From a virus: a stretch of DNA of 26,330 nt. The first letter of the stretch is position 1; each line of letters opens with the position of its first letter. The translations under genes and the position numbers were made by a program. This document shows positions 21,133 to 26,330 of this stretch, piece after piece. Under the pieces are notes generated by a model. It saw nothing but the letters and a program-made list of their open reading frames with translations. It had not been told where the DNA came from and did not search any database. Location of the stretch: IMG/VR virus record IMGVR_UViG_3300035698_027111, positions 1 to 26,330 of that record; one strand, given 5' to 3'.

Positions 21133-21459
21133 CTATCCTTTATAAAGCATGAATCCTTTTCCAGAATCAGCCTTTTCAACTTTGTAACCATCAAGTTTAG
21201 ACTCTTGAGTCTCTACTTCTTCTTCATCTGAAACTTCACCTTTTGTTTCAGAATCTCCTTCAGGTTTAGTCTCTTCTTCTTTCTCTTCTTCTTGCTCTTT
21301 AATTTTCTTAGCAAGTTCTTCTTTCACTTTCTTATCCACTTTTTCATTAATCCTTACTTCTTCTTCCAACTTCTTCTCCTTAGCTTCAAATGTAGCAACT
21401 TTTTCTTGAAGTGCTTCATTCTCTTCTTGGAGTTTAGTATCTACTTTCTCTTCTGCCAT
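21133..21459 (-). CDS. Scaffolding protein (108 aa)
   Basis: The product is almost entirely charged, rich in Glu and Lys, with heptad-like hydrophobics (LQEENEALQEKVATFEAKEKK split by repeats) over residues about 8-70. An acidic stretch follows, and a small C-terminal part (GYKVEKADSGKGFMLYKG) could contact the capsid protein. Short coiled-coil scaffolds of this kind between the protease and capsid genes are typical of HK97-like virions. It is short (108 aa), and the preceding protease carries an acidic C-terminal tail that may add scaffold function. Confidence 0.75.
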   Translation of the reverse strand: MAEEKVDTKLQEENEALQEKVATFEAKEKKLEEEVRINEKVDKKVKEELAKKIKEQEEEKEEETKPEGDSETKGEVSDEEEVETQESKLDGYKVEKADSGKGFMLYKG

Positions 21460-21468
21460 CTTAAAATC

Positions 21469-22065
21469 CTACTTATTTATATTTTCTTCTTCTGAAGATG
21501 TATCAGATTCATCTGGGACATCACCTTCTTCTTCTTCAGAAGCATCAGAAACATTTTCTTCTTTATTTTTTACATATTCTGTAAACAAACTAACATTCTC
21601 AGAAACAGGTTTTATTTTCAATCTTTCTTCCTGTGTTGTTGCTTTACTAACTTTCTCCATATACTGTTTGATTGAAGTGCCAACCACTCCTGGTGTTGGA
21701 GTTGTGCTCAGTTCCATTGCTTCTAATTCCCTTACTATTAATGGAGAGTTTGGGTCATTTTCATCTTCCATAACTACTTTGCCAGCAATAGCACCAATAC
21801 TAACTTCTTTGATTCTACCATCTCTAATTCTTTCTTGTACTGATTCATCTACTATCCAACCCTCATAAGATACTACACCATTTTCAAAACTTGTTTTAGT
21901 AGTTCTTCCAATTGTATTATCTGTAGTTGGTATATGGTCTTTCAGCATAGGCTTGTCTCCTAATGTTGGAGCAAATTTTTCCAATACTTCATTACCATAA
22001 AGAACATTATTTCTACTCAGACCTGCTCTCACAGCAACACCTGTTATATGCATTTTACTACCCAT
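21469..22065 (-). CDS. Prohead maturation protease (198 aa)
   Basis: The protease domain (residues about 5-145) has the herpes/HK97 prohead-protease layout. LKDHIPTTDNTIGRT carries the catalytic His H44, GRIKEVSIGAIAG the catalytic Ser S89, and ELEAMELSTTPTPGVVGTSI is the family's ELSxxxxPxxPxA-type strand and loop. The segment after about residue 150 is Glu/Asp/Ser-rich (VSDASEEEEGDVPDESDTSS), probably disordered and scaffold-like. GAGGTGA supports ATG 22065, which overlaps the preceding 53-aa frame by 8 nt. It should cut the scaffold and the capsid N-arm during shell maturation. Confidence 0.85.
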   Translation of the reverse strand: MGSKMHITGVAVRAGLSRNNVLYGNEVLEKFAPTLGDKPMLKDHIPTTDNTIGRTTKTSFENGVVSYEGWIVDESVQERIRDGRIKEVSIGAIAGKVVMEDENDPNSPLIVRELEAMELSTTPTPGVVGTSIKQYMEKVSKATTQEERLKIKPVSENVSLFTEYVKNKEENVSDASEEEEGDVPDESDTSSEEENINK

Positions 22066-22219
22066 TAGAATTCACCTCAGATACAGGTTTGATAGTTGCA
22101 CCAAAAACTATTGGAACATTCTCAGCAACAATAACTCTGCCATCTTTATCTCTTTTGACTTCATCCTTTTTATTAGATTCTTTCTTATCTTTACTTGATT
22201 GTGGTTTTGATATAGGCAT
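22058..22219 (-). CDS. Small protein at the head of the capsid operon (53 aa)
   Basis: ATG 22219 has GAGGTG at 22226-22231, and the frame ends at TAG 22058, overlapping the protease start by 8 nt, so translation is coupled. The N-terminal half is Lys/Ser/Asp-rich and likely disordered (MPISKPQSSKDKKES). The C-terminal half has one short hydrophobic strand (RVIVAENVPIVFGATI). No family is recognised. It may be a small head protein or a leader for protease translation. It is the first gene after the TATA-like box at 22273-22290. Confidence 0.6.
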   Translation of the reverse strand: MPISKPQSSKDKKESNKKDEVKRDKDGRVIVAENVPIVFGATIKPVSEVNSNG

Positions 22220-22271
22220 ATTTTTCACCTCATTGTGTTTATTTATATTTTGTTGATTTAAAAAGTTTTTG

Positions 22272-22291
22272 TAGTTTTTATATAAAAACTA
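22272..22291 (-). promoter_or_regulatory. TATA-like palindromic promoter of the capsid operon
   Basis: The core AGTTTTTATATAAAAACT (22273-22290) is a perfect palindrome, extending to 20 bp at 22272-22291. It contains the same TTTATATAAA box seen three times at 1734-1807. It lies about 60 bp upstream of ATG 22219 in the short gap before the head genes, well placed for an archaeal TATA box with a start near 22255 (estimate). It overlaps the last codons of the gene at 22289, so the head genes can be transcribed separately from the adhesin genes. Confidence 0.55.
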
Positions 22292-24619
22292 TTGCCAAGT
22301 TAAATTTACTCCTTGGTCAATAGTTATGTTACAACCTGTTGTATTTATAATTAATTCATCAAAATTAGTCACTTCTCCTGTGATATTTATTTCACCTGTG
22401 TTTGTAGTTGTGAAATTCTCTCCACCTAAATCACAAACACTAACACTACAATATTCTGAACAATCAACTGGTGTTCCTCCTTGAATACTTGCACATTCAC
22501 AAGTGCTACTTGGTGGTTGTTCACAGTTTCCTGTATTTATAGTATCAAAATTAATAGTAAATGGTGATGCAGAACCACCCAACCAACTAACACCTATATC
22601 ACAAAATTCATCATCAAAAAAGGATGAAAGAAATTTAACTTCATTTATTCCTGCTTCATCTTGCCATAAAGTTTGATTTGCCCAATTAACTCCCCCATCT
22701 GGTGATATAGCATACCATATATCTTCATCATCAGCATCATCTACAGCAAACACCCATACACTATCACCTTCCGTTTCTTGTGTATCAACAATTGCTGTTA
22801 CAAGAGCTGCAGTAGTTGCTTGAACATCCATATCAATACCTGTATCCACAGAAGAATCTGTGGTATCAGTTTTACTTGTTAAATAATCTACCTCTGTATT
22901 TGTACCGCCTTTAGGAACTGAAATGTGAAGTGAATAATCTGTTTCTGTTATAACTCCTGTTGCAGAAATATAATTAACTAAATATTCAATATCAGTAAAA
23001 GTAACTTCTGTGCCAACAGTATTAGATGTACCATTAAACAATCTTCCATAAACATCCGCATAATCTGGAGTAGTTATATCCTCAGATATTGAATACCAAA
23101 CAAACGCATCCTTATCCCCATAAGTTTTAATTCCAAGAGGATTTGAGTATCTTGAACCATCAACACTTTGAAGTGTTATTGGAAATCCAGCTTCAACATC
23201 ATCTGTATCAAAATCACCATCTCCACACCCAGTACTGTTTTTTTCTTTAAATAATAAACTTTGATATTCATATATCGATGTTATACTATCATCTTCAAAA
23301 CTAGAAACTATTAAAACACAATCATCTTCATCAAGGGCTATTCTATGCAATCCGATATCATCTAATGTGTCTGGAGAACTGAACCACGTTTGTTCAGTTC
23401 CACAAGAAATAAATGGTGTAGTACCTGTTAATTCACACCTTCTATAACGAGCATAATAATCATTTGCATTTCCATAAGCACAATGTAAATAAGTAGTTGT
23501 ATCATCATAATCTATAGCACAACCATAAGCATCATAAGGTATAACTCTTACTGAATGAATATCCACGCCATCTGTCCATGAAGTTAAATCAGCCCTATCT
23601 GCAGATATTGTGTGTAAATCTGTATCAGCATCAGCATATAAAACATGCCATCTATCATTATTTTTATCAAAAAAAACTCTAGCAAGATATGATTCATCCC
23701 AACCTCCACCAGCTTCTCTAGTTGAAGTTACAATAATAGTATTCCAACCAATTTTAAAAGACATATTTTCCTTAAATTCATCATAATTAACAACAAAACA
23801 ACTTTTATCTTTTGATAAATCTAAAACATCTTTATTAAAAGTAATATCACTTAAAACATTTTTTGTTAAAGGAACTGATGCAATTTTTTTTGAATCTAAT
23901 AATAAATTTGTTTTGTAATTTTCCTTATCTATATGTTCAATGCAAAAACCAGTACTTCTATCATTTATTATTTCATATTCAATTAAAAGATTTTCTTCAG
24001 TACCAGATTTCGTGATTATCCAATTTTGTGCTGTATAATTAATATTACCAATAATTGTAGATATATTTTCTATTATTGGTTTTTCTTTTGGTTTTAATTT
24101 AATATCACCAATCCATAATGGGTCTATATCTACATACTCACCTGTCTTGAAACTCCATTTAACTGTTTGCCATTTCTCTTGATGAGAGAGTAATTTAATC
24201 TTATTCACTTTGCCTCTATCCCAACAATCGCCATCTTTGATTGGTCTCCATTTCTTACCATAAGTTGGAACTAACCAATCAACTTCAATTCTTGGTTCGG
24301 TATTGATTATATTATCAACGTTGTCTAAATTTGCATGCAGTGTTCTAGACCTAGACATCTTCTTGAACAAAGTTTTATTCTCGTATTTAGTTCCATTATA
24401 ATGAGCAAAACAAACTCTCCAATAAGATGTGGTTAAATTAATATAACCTGCACATTCTACATTAGAATCAGAACAATCAATATCACCTGTATGAGTATAA
24501 TCTATTCCTTTAAGATTAAATAGAGCTCCAAGTAAGTCTGTGTAAGTTACTAATCCTCCACCAGCTATCAATATTGTTGTTAATATAGCTGCTACTTGTT
24601 GCCATTTCATGTCTCCCAT
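22289..24619 (-). CDS. Large anchored adhesin/receptor-binding protein with propeller-like domain (776 aa)
   Basis: The N-terminus has one hydrophobic segment (VAAILTTILIAGGGLVTYTD, residues about 8-27), a signal anchor or membrane helix. Residues about 30-190 form a beta domain with many N-x-S/T sequons and several cysteines, including WSFKTGEYVDIDPLWIG. The middle (about 310-640) repeats short strands such as DRWHVLYADADTDLH, TYLHCAYGNANDYY and GVNWANQTLW, consistent with a BNR/sialidase-type beta propeller. The C-terminus has a Cys-rich patch (STCECASIQGG to CSVSVCDLGG) and a small beta stalk ending GVNLTWQ. This composition is common in surface proteins of DPANN-type archaea and their viruses. 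It could be a spike, or a host-membrane protein. It follows the fibre gene by 3 bases. Confidence 0.6.
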   Translation of the reverse strand: MGDMKWQQVAAILTTILIAGGGLVTYTDLLGALFNLKGIDYTHTGDIDCSDSNVECAGYINLTTSYWRVCFAHYNGTKYENKTLFKKMSRSRTLHANLDNVDNIINTEPRIEVDWLVPTYGKKWRPIKDGDCWDRGKVNKIKLLSHQEKWQTVKWSFKTGEYVDIDPLWIGDIKLKPKEKPIIENISTIIGNINYTAQNWIITKSGTEENLLIEYEIINDRSTGFCIEHIDKENYKTNLLLDSKKIASVPLTKNVLSDITFNKDVLDLSKDKSCFVVNYDEFKENMSFKIGWNTIIVTSTREAGGGWDESYLARVFFDKNNDRWHVLYADADTDLHTISADRADLTSWTDGVDIHSVRVIPYDAYGCAIDYDDTTTYLHCAYGNANDYYARYRRCELTGTTPFISCGTEQTWFSSPDTLDDIGLHRIALDEDDCVLIVSSFEDDSITSIYEYQSLLFKEKNSTGCGDGDFDTDDVEAGFPITLQSVDGSRYSNPLGIKTYGDKDAFVWYSISEDITTPDYADVYGRLFNGTSNTVGTEVTFTDIEYLVNYISATGVITETDYSLHISVPKGGTNTEVDYLTSKTDTTDSSVDTGIDMDVQATTAALVTAIVDTQETEGDSVWVFAVDDADDEDIWYAISPDGGVNWANQTLWQDEAGINEVKFLSSFFDDEFCDIGVSWLGGSASPFTINFDTINTGNCEQPPSSTCECASIQGGTPVDCSEYCSVSVCDLGGENFTTTNTGEINITGEVTNFDELIINTTGCNITIDQGVNLTWQ

Positions 24620-24622
24620 TTT

Positions 24623-26330
24623 TTACCCCACTATTTGAACTTTGCCTGCTGCATTTCTCCAAATATATTGTGTACAACTAGAACCATCAAAACATATTTT
24701 ATTTTGTGCATCTAATTCAATATCATTACCATTACCATCTAAATTTGCAGCTAATTGTGGAGAACCATCATCATCTAAATCTTCCATATATTGTGAATGA
24801 GTATGACCACCAAAACAAGCAGAACTAGCTGCACAGTCTCCTGATGCATCTTTAAGAATATCACATTCAAGTTGAGTCCCAGTTGATTCATATTCACAAA
24901 TTCTTTCATCTGTTAAAGTTCCTTCATTAACACTAAATTCAGTTCCTGTTAAATCCAATAGAGTGCCACTTGCTGTATATGTTGTATCTGTATCTCTAGC
25001 ATCTATTGTTGTATTAAGTTCTGCTTCATCGAATGTTAATACATTTCCTACATCTGCAAACCATTTAGATTGCAAACTTGTCATAGTTATCCAAGCAGAA
25101 GCACTTCCTGTTAAAGGACCTGTTAATCCTGTTGCAGTCAACATTCCTGTATCAGCTGCATAAGTTATTCCTGCATCTGTCTTTGGTAATAAACTTCCAG
25201 TAGCATCAGTCCATAATCCTACAAAAGATGTTGCATCTGCTGTATCTGCTACCACAATTGTTGTTGGTGTTATAGCTGCAGTACCATCAAAATTAACTCC
25301 ACCTATTGCTCGTGTTGTTGTAAGTTTGGGAGCTGAAACTATTGTAATTACTGGGGTTGTAGTTGTTGTTGCTATTGTTGCTGCACCATCTGCAGAAGTT
25401 ACAGATGTTACAGTACCTACTTCTGTTGAATATCCATATGATTCAATTGAAGTATTTAATTCAGCTTCATCAAAAGTTAAGACATTACCTACGTCAGTGA
25501 ACCATTTAGCTTGTACACTAGTTAAGGTTATCCAAGCTGTGCTATCTGCTGCCAAAGTTGTTGTATCTGAATTACCTTCTAAATTTCCAATAAATAATTC
25601 TGATGCAGTTACATTATTGAAAGTAACATCACTTGCTTGTAATACGTTCTGGTCCATATTAAATAATTCATTATCACCTTCACCTGTGTTAAGAGTTGGA
25701 GCATCTAAAGTTCCACCAGTGAAAACATAACTCCCTGAATCAAATGTTCCTGCAGTTATTTTAGTTGCTGCATAAGTATTATCACCTGTACACAAAGAAG
25801 CAGATGCACAAGCTCCAGCTGTATCTTTAATTGTATTGCATTCCAATTGAGTTCCTGTAGCTTCATATTCACACACTCTCTCATCTGTTAAAGTTCCTTC
25901 ATTAACACTAAATTCAGTTCCTGTCAAATCCAATAGAGTGCCACTTGCTGTATATGTTGTATCTGTATCTCTAGCATCTATGGTAGTATTAAGTTCAGCT
26001 TCATCAAATGTTAATACATTACCAACATCTGCAAACCATTTAGCTTGTAAACTTGTCATAGTTATCCAAGCAGAAGCACTACCTGTTAAAGGTCCAGTGA
26101 ACCCAGTTGATGATAACATTCCTGTTCCTGCATTATATGTTATTCCACCATCTGTTTTTGGTAATAAATTCCCCGTTGCTGATTCCCATAATCCAACATA
26201 AGAAGAAGTATCAGTTGTATCAGCTACTACAATTGTTGTAGGAGTGATAGCAGCAGTACCATCAAAGTTGACACCACCTATTGCTCTTGTTGTTTCTAAG
26301 GCAGTTGCTGTACCAGCATTACCATCTAAT
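24623..26330 (-). CDS. Repetitive tail-fibre/adhesin protein, N-terminus outside window
   Basis: The frame is open through the right edge, so the N-terminus is missing; about 568 residues are visible. The sequence is Thr/Ala/Gly-rich and made of repeats: RAIGGVNFDGTAAITPT, LLPKTDxGITY, TGLTGPLTG, WITMTSLQxKWFxDVGNVLT, FDEAELNTTIDARDTDTTY and GTLLDLTGTEFSVNEGTL. Such modules are standard in phage tail fibres and structural adhesins. The C-terminus has a SQYMEDLDDDGSPQLAANLD segment with KICFDGSSCTQYIW before the stop. The short CxxxxC pairs inside each repeat could form disulfides. It lies upstream of the 776-aa adhesin gene and is probably co-transcribed with it. Confidence 0.75.
   Translation of the reverse strand, partial: LDGNAGTATALETTRAIGGVNFDGTAAITPTTIVVADTTDTSSYVGLWESATGNLLPKTDGGITYNAGTGMLSSTGFTGPLTGSASAWITMTSLQAKWFADVGNVLTFDEAELNTTIDARDTDTTYTASGTLLDLTGTEFSVNEGTLTDERVCEYEATGTQLECNTIKDTAGACASASLCTGDNTYAATKITAGTFDSGSYVFTGGTLDAPTLNTGEGDNELFNMDQNVLQASDVTFNNVTASELFIGNLEGNSDTTTLAADSTAWITLTSVQAKWFTDVGNVLTFDEAELNTSIESYGYSTEVGTVTSVTSADGAATIATTTTTPVITIVSAPKLTTTRAIGGVNFDGTAAITPTTIVVADTADATSFVGLWTDATGSLLPKTDAGITYAADTGMLTATGLTGPLTGSASAWITMTSLQSKWFADVGNVLTFDEAELNTTIDARDTDTTYTASGTLLDLTGTEFSVNEGTLTDERICEYESTGTQLECDILKDASGDCAASSACFGGHTHSQYMEDLDDDGSPQLAANLDGNGNDIELDAQNKICFDGSSCTQYIWRNAAGKVQIVG
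24896..25355. repeat. Long imperfect direct repeat, copy 1 (partner 25871-26330)
   Basis: The DNA here matches 25871-26330 at a constant offset of 975 bases with scattered substitutions. Matching blocks include the segments aligned at 24916 and 25891, and at 25306 and 26281. A shorter third copy of the KWFxDVGNVLTFDEAELN module lies at about 25444-25540. This is duplication within the fibre gene. Confidence 0.85.
25871..26330. repeat. Long imperfect direct repeat, copy 2 (partner 24896-25355)
   Basis: Second copy of the 975-base-offset duplication in the fibre gene. It runs into the window edge, so the repeat may be longer, and further copies may lie beyond it. Differences between the copies are mostly single bases that keep the protein sequence similar. 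Confidence 0.85.

Noticed and set aside
24963-26201. Plus-strand open frames of 66-134 aa opposite the fibre gene
   Set aside because: They repeat with the same 975-bp offset as the fibre and give Val/Ser/Pro-rich sequence without starts or domains; they are shadows of the repeat.

Overview
The window is part of an AT-rich genome of a head-tail (Caudoviricetes-type) virus with a siphovirus-like tail. The host is probably an archaeon. The evidence is TATA-box-like palindromes (TTTATATAAA) ahead of gene blocks, T-rich tracts rather than strong GC hairpins after several genes, an AbrB-type small regulator, and an adhesin rich in N-x-S/T sequons. Shine-Dalgarno motifs (GAGGTG, AAGGAGG) precede many starts. 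The archaeal assignment is inference: no diagnostic host gene is present.

Layout. (1) 1-665, plus strand: four very small proteins, three of them with paired-cysteine zinc-binding motifs. (2) 672-1687, minus strand: three overlapping small genes of unknown function ending in a hairpin plus T-run terminator. (3) 1688-1808: divergent control region with three palindromic TATA-like boxes spaced 31 and 33 bp apart. (4) 1809-9786, plus strand: one tightly overlapping operon holding an AbrB-like protein, two GT4 and one GT2 glycosyltransferases, a GT2-methyltransferase fusion, two further SAM methyltransferases, an HxGH nucleotidyltransferase, a B12-binding-type radical SAM enzyme, a small membrane protein split at a canonical -1 slippery heptamer, and a small zinc protein. 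This looks like a virus-borne pathway that builds, methylates and transfers a sugar or glycan.

(5) 26330-9783, minus strand: virion and exit genes. In transcription order they are a repetitive fibre protein (cut by the window edge), a 776-aa anchored adhesin, a TATA-like promoter, a 53-aa protein, prohead protease, scaffold, decoration protein, HK97-fold major capsid protein, a second decoration-like protein and a beta-rich protein. Then come head-tail connectors, tail terminator, tail tube, tail assembly chaperone with a -1 frameshift extension, tape measure, hub/tail protein, three small to medium tail-tip or fibre proteins, and a terminal cassette of a DCED cysteine-peptidase-like protein, a TM/coiled-coil protein, a holin-like protein and a miniature PD-(D/E)XK-like nuclease. 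The two large blocks converge and their stop codons overlap near 9783-9786. Terminase, portal, replication and integration genes are not in the window; terminase and portal are expected beyond position 26330.

The points most worth follow-up are two candidate programmed -1 frameshifts (one in the tail chaperone, one in a small membrane protein inside the glycan operon), the B12/radical-SAM/glycosyltransferase/methyltransferase cassette, the phased TATA palindromes, and duplicated decoration and fibre modules. There is no gene-free stretch longer than 300 bases.
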